DNA from: Methylococcaceae bacterium
GTDB taxonomy: Bacteria > Pseudomonadota > Gammaproteobacteria > Methylococcales > Methylococcaceae
Length of the DNA: 12,793 nucleotides
Reading direction: 5' to 3'
NCBI GenBank assembly: GCA_012026715.1
Contig: VEPB01000529.1
Coordinates: 1 to 12,793, forward strand
The position numbers and the translations under genes were made by a program. This document shows, in pieces, positions 1 through 7,516 of this stretch. The notes beneath the pieces are model-generated. The model was not told the origin of the DNA, did no database searches, and saw only the letters and a program-made list of their open reading frames with translations. The number at the start of each line of letters is the position of its first letter. Position 1 is the first letter of the stretch.

Positions 1-1149
1 AACGCGGCGACGACCCAGAAGCCGCAAGCGGTGATCGACCGGCTGGCGTACTTCTACAGCCACGAGAACTCCAACATCCACCGGGCCGCCCACGAACTGG
101 CGGCGCGGGCGACGGATGCCTACGAGGCGGCCAGGAACAAGGTGGCGCGCTTCCTCAAGGCCTCATCCAGCGACGAGATCGTGTTCGCCCGCGGCACCAC
201 CGAGCTCATCAATCTGGTGGCGCAATCCTGGGGGCGGCGCTACATCGAGCCGGGCGATGAGATCGTCATCACCTGGCTGGAGCACCACGCCAACATCGTG
301 CCCTGGCAGCAGCTGTGCGCCGAGAAGGGCGCCCGGCTCAAGGTCGCGCCGGTGGACGACAGCGGTCAGGTGCTGCTGGACGAATACGAAAAGCTGTTTA
401 CCGCCCGCACCAGGCTGGCTTCCTTCACCCAGGTTTCCAACGCCTTGGGGACCGTGACACCGGTGGCCGCGATGACCGAGATCGCCCATCGTCACGGCGC
501 CAAGGTGCTGGTGGACGGGGCCCAGGCCGTGTCCCACATGGCGGTGGACGTGCAGCGCATCGGCTGTGACTGGTATGTGTTCTCCGGCCACAAGGTGTTC
601 GGACCCACCGGCATCGGCGCCCTGTGGGGGAAACTGGACCTGCTCAACACCACCCCGCCGTGGCAAGGCGGCGGGAACATGATCCAGGACGTGACCTTCG
701 AGAAGACGATCTACCAGCCGGCTCCCAACCGCTTCGAGGCGGGCACCGGCAACATCGCCGATGCGGTGGGACTGGGAGCGGCGCTGGATTATGTGGAGCG
801 CATCGGCATGGAGAACATCGCCCGCTACGAGCACGCCCTGTTGGTCTACGCCACGGAGCGGATGCGGGCCATCCCCGGCCTGAAGCTGATCGGCACGGCG
901 GCGGAGAAGGCCAGCGTGCTGTCTTTCGTGTTGGATGGATTCGGCGCGGTGGAAGTGGGGGAGGCGTTGAACCGGGAAGGCATTGCGGTGCGGGCCGGCC
1001 ACCACTGCGCCCAGCCGATTCTGCGCCGGTTCGGCCTGGAGGCCACGGTGCGACCATCGCTGGCGTTCTACAACACCTGTGCCGAGGTCGATGCCTTGAT
1101 CGACGCCATCCGGCGAATTCAGGCGGGATCGTTGAGCTTATCCCGTTGA
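1..1149 (+). CDS. sufS: Cysteine desulfurase SufS (5'-partial)
   Basis: PLP-dependent group II cysteine desulfurase. It removes sulfur from L-cysteine as an enzyme persulfide and passes it to the SUF Fe-S cluster machinery in the cytoplasm. The frame is open from base 1 and its first residues (NAATTQKPQAVID) belong to the conserved N-terminal region of SufS, so the GTG at 31 is internal and the true start lies upstream of the window. The PLP-binding lysine is in SGHKVFGPTG (Lys codon 592-594), a ring-stacking histidine region is in DGAQAVSHM, and the persulfide cysteine is in RAGHHCAQP (Cys codon 1006-1008). That last context is typical of SufS rather than IscS/NifS. The C-terminus looks complete. 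The gene ends 27 bases before an intrinsic terminator, so it is probably the last gene of its operon, perhaps after sufBCD (inferred, not visible). Confidence 0.95.
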   Translation, partial: NAATTQKPQAVIDRLAYFYSHENSNIHRAAHELAARATDAYEAARNKVARFLKASSSDEIVFARGTTELINLVAQSWGRRYIEPGDEIVITWLEHHANIVPWQQLCAEKGARLKVAPVDDSGQVLLDEYEKLFTARTRLASFTQVSNALGTVTPVAAMTEIAHRHGAKVLVDGAQAVSHMAVDVQRIGCDWYVFSGHKVFGPTGIGALWGKLDLLNTTPPWQGGGNMIQDVTFEKTIYQPAPNRFEAGTGNIADAVGLGAALDYVERIGMENIARYEHALLVYATERMRAIPGLKLIGTAAEKASVLSFVLDGFGAVEVGEALNREGIAVRAGHHCAQPILRRFGLEATVRPSLAFYNTCAEVDALIDAIRRIQAGSLSLSR

Positions 1150-1176
1150 ACCGCAAATCCTGCTGAAGTCTTTCCA

Positions 1177-1211
1177 AAACCGGCGCCGTGGGCAGGGTGC
1201 CGGTTTTTTTT
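1177..1211 (+). terminator. Intrinsic terminator after sufS, between convergent genes
   Basis: An 11-bp stem (AAACCGGCGCC, 1177-1187, with GGTGCCGGTTT, 1196-1206, one G-U wobble) has an 8-base loop. An uninterrupted T run occupies 1204-1211. On the minus strand the same stem is followed by only four T, so it would be a weaker stop for nrdJ, which converges from the right and ends at 1225. Confidence 0.85.
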
Positions 1212-1224
1212 GTCCGGCGTCATT

Positions 1225-4065
1225 TCACCCGCAGGCTCCCAGCCAGCCGCAGGCGGTGCAGAAGTCGCAGCCATCCTTGCGGATCACCGCGCTGCAGCCG
1301 CATTCCGGGCAGCGTCCGCCGGCATTGAAGCGTTGGGCGATCAGCGCCCTGACTTCGCCCTTGTCCGCCGCCAGGCCGTAATCCATCAATCCCATCTCGT
1401 CCACCGGGAAGCCCTGGTCGTCGAGGATGCCCAGCATGGCGTAGCGGTGCAGCATGAGCCGGCACAGATAGGCGATGGTGGAGGGATAGGACGTCTTGCG
1501 TTTCTCCCTGGGCACCCAGGCCAGGAAGTCGCCGCGGGGCTCGGGGAAGTCCAGCAATTGGCGCAGCTTGGCGCCGATCCAGGCCGGGTCGAGCACCCGC
1601 ATGTCGAAGGACAGGCTCTTGCACAGGCCATCCAGCACCCGCGGGTATTCGCCGGAGAGCCAGACCGAGTAGGGCCGGCGTTGGCCGTTGGGCAGTACCA
1701 GTTCCTTGAGACCCATCACGAAGTCGTCGCCCGTGGCGGGGTTGAGGATGTCCACGGTCCAGGACAGGGTGCCGTCGGTGCCGGTCTTGGGTTCCTTGGG
1801 CGACATCAGGGCATTGAGCACCGGCGTCTCCTTCACCGCGGCGAAGGCTCCCAGCTCGTCGCAGCGATAGTGCAGCAAGCGGGCGAAGCCGGCCACCAGG
1901 CTGGGCACTCGCACCGGCGTGCCGGCCGGCGGCATGGCCAGGGTGAAGCCGTCGTCGCCATGGGCCTTCATCAGGCTCAGCAGTTTTTTCTGCAGCCAGC
2001 CATGGTCGTTGGAGCGCATGTCCATGGACAGGCGCTTGGCCAGCGCGCCCAGGCCGCGGGGCTGTTCGGCGCCGTTGATCCACACTTCGAAGGGATAGCT
2101 GCCGGCGTTTTCGATATGGCCCACGAACACCGCAAAGCTCCCCAGGGGGTGCTCGACGAAATAGGTCCAGGCCGGATTGCCCCCCGCCGGCCGCGGCCGG
2201 CGCCGCCAGCGCAGGGAGGACAGGGCCGGTTCCGGCAGGGTCTCCAGACGCAGCCGGCGGTTGGGGTCGGAATCGTCGAAGTCGGGCCGGGTGGCCGCGG
2301 CCGCCGGCTGCACCGGCTCCGCCAGCAGCACCTGGCCCACCACGGCGTTGGGCCGGTAAGTGGCCAGGCCCTTCAGACGGGCCCGCCAGGCCTGCAGGTA
2401 GAGATCCTGGAAGTCCTCGAAAGGATAGTTCTCGGCCACGTTGACGGTCTTGGAAATGGCGGAATCCACGAAGGGCTGCACCGCTTCCAGCATGCGGACA
2501 TGGTCAGCGGCGCTGATGTCGTGGGCAGATCGGAAGGCGGGCGGTAAGCGCTCGGTGTCGCCGCCCCCTTCCCGGTAAAGACGCCAGGCGTGGTCCTCCA
2601 CCTGAAACTCCTTGGCCGTGCCGTCCGGCTGGCGCTTGCGCCGGGTGTAGCTCCAGGCGTAGGGCGGCTCGATGCCGTTGCTGGCGTTGTCGGCGAAGGC
2701 CAGCGAGATGGTGCCGGTGGGGGCGATGGCCAGCAGATGGCTGTTGCGGATGCCGTAGACGCGGATGGCTGCCCTGATGTCTTCAGGCAGCCGGCCGGCG
2801 AAGCCCGCCGCGAGGTAACGCTCGGCATCGAACAGCGGGAAGGAGCCTTTGTCCCGCGCCAGTTCCACCGAAGCCCGATAAGCCTGATCGCGCATCAGCG
2901 CAGCGATGCCGGCGGAGCAAGTCCGGCCAGCGTCGCTGTCGTAAGCCAGCCCCAACATGATCAATGCATCCCCCAGTCCGGTGAAGCCCAGCCCCACCCG
3001 CCGCTTGGCGGCGGCTTCCTCCCGTTGGCGCGGCAGCGGCCAGTAGGTCAGGTCCAGCACATCGTCGAGCATTCGTACCGCGGTTGGAACCAGTTCGGCA
3101 AAAGCTTCAAAGTCGAAGGACGCCCCGTCCTGGAAGGGGTCGCGCACGAAGCGGGTCAGGTCGATGCTGCCGAGACAGCAGCAGCCGTACGGCGGCAGCC
3201 ATTCCTCGGCGCAGGGATTGGTCGCCTCGAAGGTCTCGCAGTAGTTCAGGTTGTTGTCGCCGTTGGCGCGGTCCAGGAACAGAATTCCGGGCTCGGCGTG
3301 GTCGTAGGTGGAGTGCATGATCTGCCGCCACAGCTCGGCGGCAGGTAGCGTGCGGTAGACCCACAGGCCGTCGTCGCGGCGATGGGCGCCCCGGGCTTTC
3401 TGTTCCTCGCCGGGCTCGGCGGCATGCGCCAGTTCCCAGTCGCCCTGGCTTTCCAGGGTGTGCATGAAGGCGTCGGTGACCGTGACCGAGATGTTGAAAT
3501 TCTTCAGGTCGCCATGGTCCTTGGCATGGATGAAGTCCTCAACATCGGGATGGTCGATGCGCAAGCACCCCATCTGCGCGCCGCGGCGGGCGCCGGCCGA
3601 TTCCACGGTCTCGCAGGAGCGGTCGAATACCCGCATGTAGGACACCGGCCCCGAGGCATTGGAGCCGGTCCCCTTCACCTTCGCCCCCTTGGGACGGATG
3701 GCGCTGAAGTCAAAGCCGGTGCCGCCGCCTCGTCGCAGAGTCTCGGCGGCTTCAGCCAGGGCCTGATAGATGCTGGGCCGGCCGTCCAGGGTCTCGGACA
3801 CGCTGTCCCCCACCGGCTGCACGAAGCAGTTGATCAGGGTCGCCTCGATGCCCGCGCCGGCGGAGGACATGATGCGACCGGCGGGGATGAATCCTTGTTG
3901 CAGCGCATCCAGGAACGCCGCTTCCCAGCGCTGCGGATCCGCTTCAACGGAAGCGAGCGCCTGCGCTACCCGGCGCTGGACGTCGTCGATGGAACGCTCG
4001 CCGCGCTTGGCGTACTTTTCAAGAAGTACTTCGAGGGAGATGGGCTGGGGGTGGCAGGGCGACAC
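1225..4065 (-). CDS. nrdJ: Adenosylcobalamin-dependent ribonucleotide reductase (class II)
   Basis: Reduces ribonucleotides to deoxyribonucleotides using a thiyl radical generated from adenosylcobalamin, so it needs neither oxygen nor a small radical subunit. The 946-residue protein starts with the RNR N-terminal domain (residues about 9-60); no ATP-cone is seen. Visible marks are the redox cysteine in LINCFVQP (C80), RRGGGTGFDFS (111-121), and NPCAE with N283, thiyl C285 and E287. The second redox cysteine should be C296 in a CCC run (295-297), where relatives have C-N-L-G-S. Beyond the barrel are two similar modules (near 656 and 797) and a C-terminal zinc-ribbon-like cysteine cluster (919-945), as in NrdJ proteins that end in TSCPD-type and zinc-ribbon segments. 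The start is a GTG with no clear ribosome-binding site; an in-frame TGA lies 24 bases upstream and the next Met is inside the conserved domain, so the start is well bounded. Confidence 0.95.
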   Translation of the reverse strand: MSPCHPQPISLEVLLEKYAKRGERSIDDVQRRVAQALASVEADPQRWEAAFLDALQQGFIPAGRIMSSAGAGIEATLINCFVQPVGDSVSETLDGRPSIYQALAEAAETLRRGGGTGFDFSAIRPKGAKVKGTGSNASGPVSYMRVFDRSCETVESAGARRGAQMGCLRIDHPDVEDFIHAKDHGDLKNFNISVTVTDAFMHTLESQGDWELAHAAEPGEEQKARGAHRRDDGLWVYRTLPAAELWRQIMHSTYDHAEPGILFLDRANGDNNLNYCETFEATNPCAEEWLPPYGCCCLGSIDLTRFVRDPFQDGASFDFEAFAELVPTAVRMLDDVLDLTYWPLPRQREEAAAKRRVGLGFTGLGDALIMLGLAYDSDAGRTCSAGIAALMRDQAYRASVELARDKGSFPLFDAERYLAAGFAGRLPEDIRAAIRVYGIRNSHLLAIAPTGTISLAFADNASNGIEPPYAWSYTRRKRQPDGTAKEFQVEDHAWRLYREGGGDTERLPPAFRSAHDISAADHVRMLEAVQPFVDSAISKTVNVAENYPFEDFQDLYLQAWRARLKGLATYRPNAVVGQVLLAEPVQPAAAATRPDFDDSDPNRRLRLETLPEPALSSLRWRRRPRPAGGNPAWTYFVEHPLGSFAVFVGHIENAGSYPFEVWINGAEQPRGLGALAKRLSMDMRSNDHGWLQKKLLSLMKAHGDDGFTLAMPPAGTPVRVPSLVAGFARLLHYRCDELGAFAAVKETPVLNALMSPKEPKTGTDGTLSWTVDILNPATGDDFVMGLKELVLPNGQRRPYSVWLSGEYPRVLDGLCKSLSFDMRVLDPAWIGAKLRQLLDFPEPRGDFLAWVPREKRKTSYPSTIAYLCRLMLHRYAMLGILDDQGFPVDEMGLMDYGLAADKGEVRALIAQRFNAGGRCPECGCSAVIRKDGCDFCTACGWLGACG

Positions 4066-4301
4066 GGGATGGCTGGATGGATGAGGTCATGCAGAGGGCT
4101 GAGCCGAGGGGGACGCCAGTCGGCAGAGTTTGCGCTTTCGGAGCACGGTTCTTTGAAGACTACAGGAGTCGTCGGAACCGGTACACCCGGAGCATTGATG
4201 CAGCGCAATCAAGTTCGGGATGTGCGGCGGAATTCGGCATGCAGCGGCCCGGGCTGCAAGCCATTTAATGGATCGTCAATGTTCCTGTGCGGGATCTGCG
4301 G
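4066..4301. other. Intergenic region upstream of nrdJ
   Basis: This 236-base gap lies between the DUF2076 gene and nrdJ and should carry the nrdJ promoter. I looked for a cobalamin riboswitch and for an AT-rich NrdR box, both common before ribonucleotide reductase genes, and recognised neither. There is a 7-bp inverted repeat (GTTCCTG/CAGGAAC on the minus strand, about 4281-4315) across the stop codon of the DUF2076 gene. It has no T run, so it does not look like a standard terminator. No convincing -35/-10 pair was found. Confidence 0.4.
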
Positions 4302-4931
4302 TCACACCCAGGAACTATCGTCCCCGCCACCCTGGTCGTCCGAGTCGTCGTAGCTGGCCAGCATGCCGTCGTCTCCGTTGTCGCCGCTGTCGTTCCAAGA
4401 GTCCGGCCGGGCGGAGTCGTAATAGTTGTTGACGATGGTCTGCTCGGTGAACGGTTCCGGAGTGTTGGAAGCAAACGGCGAGTTCCAGCCGGAATTGCTG
4501 TGGTGCCCCATCAGGCTTTCGATTCCCTGGAACAGAAACGAGCCGGCCACGACGCCGGCGGCGGTGGTGGCGATGTTGCCCAGGAAGCTGGCCCCCGCAT
4601 TCGGGACCGGAGCCGGCGGTTGCTGGGCGTAGGCGGGCGCGGCTGCCGGCACCGACGGGCTCGCCCACGGGTTGTTGCCCAGAAAGCTGCCCTGGTTCGA
4701 TGTGGGACGCGCAACCTGGTTCTGCAGCTGGGTGATCTGGGCCTTGGCGGCGTTGAGCGCCTGCTCCAGCAGCATGGCCCGCTGCACCAGCAGATAGGTT
4801 GCATCGGGCTGTTTGGCCAGGGCGTCGCGGATCAGGCTGTCAGCCTCGGGAAGCTTGGTCGGGGCGGGAGCGCTGGCGAGCTGCTGCAGAAACTGGGTCA
4901 GGGCTTGGCGTTCTTCGGGATTCATGCTCAT
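4302..4931 (-). CDS. DUF2076 family protein with acidic C-terminal tail
   Basis: The 209-residue protein begins MSMNPEERQALTQFL and continues with a helical segment containing EADSLIRDALAKQPDATYLLVQ and a predicted coiled coil (LLEQALNAAKAQITQLQNQ). This is the pattern of DUF2076 proteins, whose function is not established. A Pro/Ala/Gln-rich linker (about 85-110) leads to a Gly/Ala-rich hydrophobic stretch (GNIATTAAGVVAGSFLFQG) that could associate with a membrane. The last 38 residues contain 12 aspartates. There is no signal peptide. GGAGA at 4940-4944 sits 8 bases before the ATG; a second ATG two codons in is also possible. It is transcribed in the same direction as cimA, but the 195-base gap suggests its own promoter. 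Confidence 0.85.
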   Translation of the reverse strand: MSMNPEERQALTQFLQQLASAPAPTKLPEADSLIRDALAKQPDATYLLVQRAMLLEQALNAAKAQITQLQNQVARPTSNQGSFLGNNPWASPSVPAAAPAYAQQPPAPVPNAGASFLGNIATTAAGVVAGSFLFQGIESLMGHHSNSGWNSPFASNTPEPFTEQTIVNNYYDSARPDSWNDSGDNGDDGMLASYDDSDDQGGGDDSSWV

Positions 4932-5126
4932 GGCATCTGTCTCCGGGTGTTTTTGATGTTCCGGTTTGACCGGGCGGGCGGCGGGTGGTTCGCGCCCCTT
5001 GGGACTGCGATTTCACAGGTTCCAGGTTAAGCGGAAATGAAATGCGGCAATCCGGGGCGCGAGCCTTGGAACGCCAGTTCCCTTTCTCTGGACGCTTTGG
5101 CGGCTGCCGGGGCACGGCCCGCTTCG
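4932..5126. other. Intergenic gap between cimA and the DUF2076 gene
   Basis: The 195 bases between the two minus-strand genes contain no reading frame with coding character. A ribosome-binding site for the downstream gene is at 4940-4944. I saw neither an intrinsic terminator for cimA (no stem followed by a T run) nor a confident promoter. Confidence 0.4.
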
Positions 5127-6692
5127 TCAGGCGGTGCCGGTTGAGCGGGTCAGGGCGTACTCCATGCTGTCGGAAATCGCCTGCCAGCTGGCATCGATGA
5201 TGTTGGGGCTGGCTCCCACCGTGGTCCAGCAGGATTCGCCGTCGTGAAAGTCGGTCAGGACCCGGGTGACGGCGGCGGTACCCTTGCCGGTGTTGAGGAT
5301 GCGCACCTTGTAGTCGGTCAGTTGCACCTTCTGCAACTGCGGATAGTGCTGGCTGAGGCCCTGGATCAAGGCTTGGGCCAGGGCGTTGACGGGGCCGTTG
5401 CCCTCCGCCGCGGTGAAGCGGACCTCATCGCCCACCCGCACCTTGACGGTGGCTTCCGACAGTAGGCCGCGCACCCGTCGGTGTTCCGCCAAGACCATGA
5501 AGTCGATCAGTTCGAAGGGGGGCCGGTAGCCGGTGCGGGCGCGGCGGAACAACAGCTCCACCGAGGCTTCGGCGGCTTCGAAGGCGAATCCCCGGTGCTC
5601 CAGTTTCTTCAGTTGCTGAAGCACCCGCTGGGCTTCCTCGTCGGTGATCTCCAGCCCCTTGTCCCGCGCTTGGGACAGCAGATTGCCGCGGCCTGACAGT
5701 TCCGAAACGATGGTCTTGCTGACGTTGCCGACCGCTTGCGGGGCGGTATGCTGGTAACTTTCGGCGACCTTGAGCATGGCCGATGCGTGGTAGCCGCCCT
5801 TGTGGGCAAATGCGCTTTCGCCCACGTAGGGCTGGTGGCGGTCGTGGCTGAAGTTGGCGACTTCGGCCACGTAGCGGGACAGTCCCGTCAATTCCTGGAG
5901 TTGGCTGGGGCTGACCACGGCGAGCCCCATCTTCAGCTGCAAGTCGGCGATGACCGTGGTGAGGTCGGCATTGCCGACCCGTTCGCCGTAACCGTTGATG
6001 GTGCCCTGCACATGGGTGCAGCCTTCCCGGATGGCCGACAGGGTGTTGGCGACGGCGCAGCCGGTGTCGTTGTGGACGTGAATGCCAAGCCGGCAGGATA
6101 CCCGTTCCCGAATGGCCCGGACGATCTCGGCAATCTCCCAGGGCAGGCAGCCACCGTTGGTGTCGCACAGGACCACGCAGTCGGCGCCGCCGTCCGCGGC
6201 CGCCTTCAGGACGGCAGTTGCGTAGTCCGGATTGGCCTTGAAGCCGTCGAAGAAGTGCTCGGCGTCAAAGATCACCTCGTTCAGTTTGGACTTGGTGAAA
6301 GCCATGCTCTCGCCGACCATGGCCAGATTCTCCTCGAAGGTGGTGTCGAGGATTTTAGTGACGTGAAGATCCCAGGCCTTGCCCACCAAGGTCACGGTTT
6401 GGGTGCCGGCGGCGATCAGGGTTTTCAGGTGGTCGTCGGTTTCGCAGCGTCCATTCTTGCGGCGGGTGCTGCCGAAGGCCACGATCTGGGCATTCTTGAA
6501 AGGTTGCGTCCTGGCACGCTGGAAGAATTCGGCGTCTTTGGGATTGGAGCCGGGCCATCCCGCCTCGATGTAGTGAATCCCCATGTGGTCCAGGCGGTGC
6601 GCGATGGCCAGCTTGTCGTCGCATGACAAGGAAATATCGGCTCGCTGACATCCATCCCTGAGCGTCGTGTCGTAGATAACTATCTGATTCAT
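5127..6692 (-). CDS. cimA: (R)-citramalate synthase
   Basis: Condenses pyruvate and acetyl-CoA to (R)-citramalate, the first step of the threonine-independent route to 2-oxobutanoate and isoleucine. The 521-residue length fits the citramalate synthase branch of the LeuA family. The N-terminal TIM barrel carries DTTLRDG with the catalytic Arg12 and metal-ligand Asp13, and the metal-binding HVH of GIHVHNDTG (H205, H207). It is followed by NGYGERVGNADL and by GGYHASAMLK in the linker region. The C-terminal LeuA-type regulatory domain (about 400-515) ends with GASPNIIDASWQAISDSMEYAL, as expected for a domain that senses the end product isoleucine. 2-Isopropylmalate and homocitrate synthases share the barrel, but the C-terminal sequence and spacing favour CimA. 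The ATG lacks a strong ribosome-binding site. It is divergent from the TIGR04073 gene across a 352-base gap. Confidence 0.93.
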   Translation of the reverse strand: MNQIVIYDTTLRDGCQRADISLSCDDKLAIAHRLDHMGIHYIEAGWPGSNPKDAEFFQRARTQPFKNAQIVAFGSTRRKNGRCETDDHLKTLIAAGTQTVTLVGKAWDLHVTKILDTTFEENLAMVGESMAFTKSKLNEVIFDAEHFFDGFKANPDYATAVLKAAADGGADCVVLCDTNGGCLPWEIAEIVRAIRERVSCRLGIHVHNDTGCAVANTLSAIREGCTHVQGTINGYGERVGNADLTTVIADLQLKMGLAVVSPSQLQELTGLSRYVAEVANFSHDRHQPYVGESAFAHKGGYHASAMLKVAESYQHTAPQAVGNVSKTIVSELSGRGNLLSQARDKGLEITDEEAQRVLQQLKKLEHRGFAFEAAEASVELLFRRARTGYRPPFELIDFMVLAEHRRVRGLLSEATVKVRVGDEVRFTAAEGNGPVNALAQALIQGLSQHYPQLQKVQLTDYKVRILNTGKGTAAVTRVLTDFHDGESCWTTVGASPNIIDASWQAISDSMEYALTRSTGTA

Positions 6693-7044
6693 GGTGGTCT
6701 GAGCTGAGCCAGTTTCTTTGGCGAAAAATTAAAGCTACTAAGAGGCCGCGCTGGAGCCGGGGGAGGGTGAACGACATCAGGACGGGGAGGCGACTCCCCA
6801 TGCATTGGGCAAACTCGCCGCCAGGCTCATTCCCCGCCTAACGGCTTGGTGACCCCGTTTCTAGCATATTGACGCGCTTTCCAGCAAGCGGAAGCCTAGA
6901 TTTTCTGAGGAGCAGTCCGTTCGTCCACGGCCGTTGTTGGCGGCGATTACAAAAAAGCCCGAAACCGCCTAAACTTGCGGTTCCCGCCGGAAGTGCGGCT
7001 TCCGGACGTCTAACGCTCCATCACGTCGAAACAAGGAGACACTC
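6693..7044. other. Divergent intergenic region between cimA and the TIGR04073 gene
   Basis: The 352 bases should hold promoters for both directions. It contains a perfect 6-bp hairpin with a GCGA (GNRA-type) loop at 6784-6799, a 6-bp hairpin at 6963-6982 and a 7-bp hairpin at 6987-7005. The last two lie in the leader of the plus-strand gene. A TTGACG at 6869-6874 resembles a -35 box, but the nearest -10-like sequence (TAGATT, 6897-6902) is 22 bases away, so I do not call a promoter. No reading frame looks coding. Confidence 0.45.
6951..7005 (-). terminator. Possible minus-strand terminator or paired leader hairpins
   Basis: Read on the minus strand, a stable hairpin (CCGGAAG/CTTCCGG, 6987-7005) is followed by a second (AACCGC/GCGGTT, 6963-6982, extendable by two pairs) and then, after GGGC or so, by six T (6951-6956 on the plus strand are A). 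That is terminator-like for transcription toward cimA, although no minus-strand gene lies behind it. On the plus strand the same sequences would simply form two leader hairpins ahead of the gene at 7045. Confidence 0.3.
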
Positions 7045-7473
7045 ATGATGCACCAACGTAAAACCATTGCGGTGGCAGCTCTGGCGCTGGCTTTGTCTGG
7101 CTCGTCTGCGGCCTGGGCTGCCGAAAGTCAGAGTTACGGCGCCCGGCTGGTCACCAAGGCATCACACGGGTTTGCCAACATGACCGGCGGCTTCGTGGAA
7201 ATTCCAAAAAACGTCACCAATCTGTCGCAGGAACACAATATTTTCGTCGGCATGACCTGGGGTTTGCTGCGCGGTGTGGGCCATACCGTTGGCCGCACGG
7301 TGCTGGGAGTCGGAGAGTTTCTGACCGCTCCTATCCCGACCGATGATTTCGTGACACCGGGTTATATCTGGGAGCGCTTCAGCGAAGATACCCGCTATTT
7401 CGGCCGCCACTTTCCGGGCTATTGGAAACATTACGGACCGCTGGATGACGGCGAGAGCCTGCGTACCGAATGA
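7045..7473 (+). CDS. Exosortase system-associated protein, TIGR04073 family
   Basis: This 142-residue exported protein has a clear signal peptide: basic start MMHQRK, a hydrophobic run AVAALALALSG, and a likely cut after AWA at about residue 26. The mature part carries the family pattern: ANMTGGFVEIPKNV, GLLRGVGHTVGRTVLGVGEF, TAPIPT, and GYIWERF. I recognise this as TIGR04073, a small exported family noted for occurring in genomes with exosortase/PEP-CTERM systems; its biochemical role is unknown. AAGGAG at 7033-7038 sits just ahead of two adjacent ATG codons (7045, 7048), either of which would serve. A lipoprotein gene follows after 43 bases, probably in the same operon. No exosortase gene is in this window. 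Confidence 0.85.
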   Translation: MMHQRKTIAVAALALALSGSSAAWAAESQSYGARLVTKASHGFANMTGGFVEIPKNVTNLSQEHNIFVGMTWGLLRGVGHTVGRTVLGVGEFLTAPIPTDDFVTPGYIWERFSEDTRYFGRHFPGYWKHYGPLDDGESLRTE

Positions 7474-7516
7474 TCCGGATCGAAACGGCAACCCCCAACT
7501 AGTTTAAGGAGCGGTC

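Noticed and set aside
1210..2547. Long plus-strand frame (445 codons) opposite nrdJ
   Set aside because: It is antisense to conserved reductase sequence, rich in Gly, Ala, Gln and His as expected from a G+C-rich shadow, and has no ribosome-binding site.
4081..4260. Cobalamin riboswitch before nrdJ
   Set aside because: The conserved B12-box-like segments are not present on the minus strand.
3382..4353. Plus-strand frame of 323 codons running from inside nrdJ into the intergenic gap
   Set aside because: Mostly antisense to nrdJ, low-quality composition, no recognisable domain.
4287..5030. Plus-strand frame of 247 codons opposite the DUF2076 gene
   Set aside because: Val/Gly/Arg-rich mirror of the real gene; the minus-strand protein has a family match and a good ribosome-binding site.
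5736..6626. Plus-strand frame of 296 codons opposite cimA
   Set aside because: Antisense to highly conserved citramalate synthase motifs.
6869..6902. TTGACG ... TAGATT as a sigma-70 promoter for the TIGR04073 gene
   Set aside because: The boxes are 22 bases apart, too far for a standard promoter.
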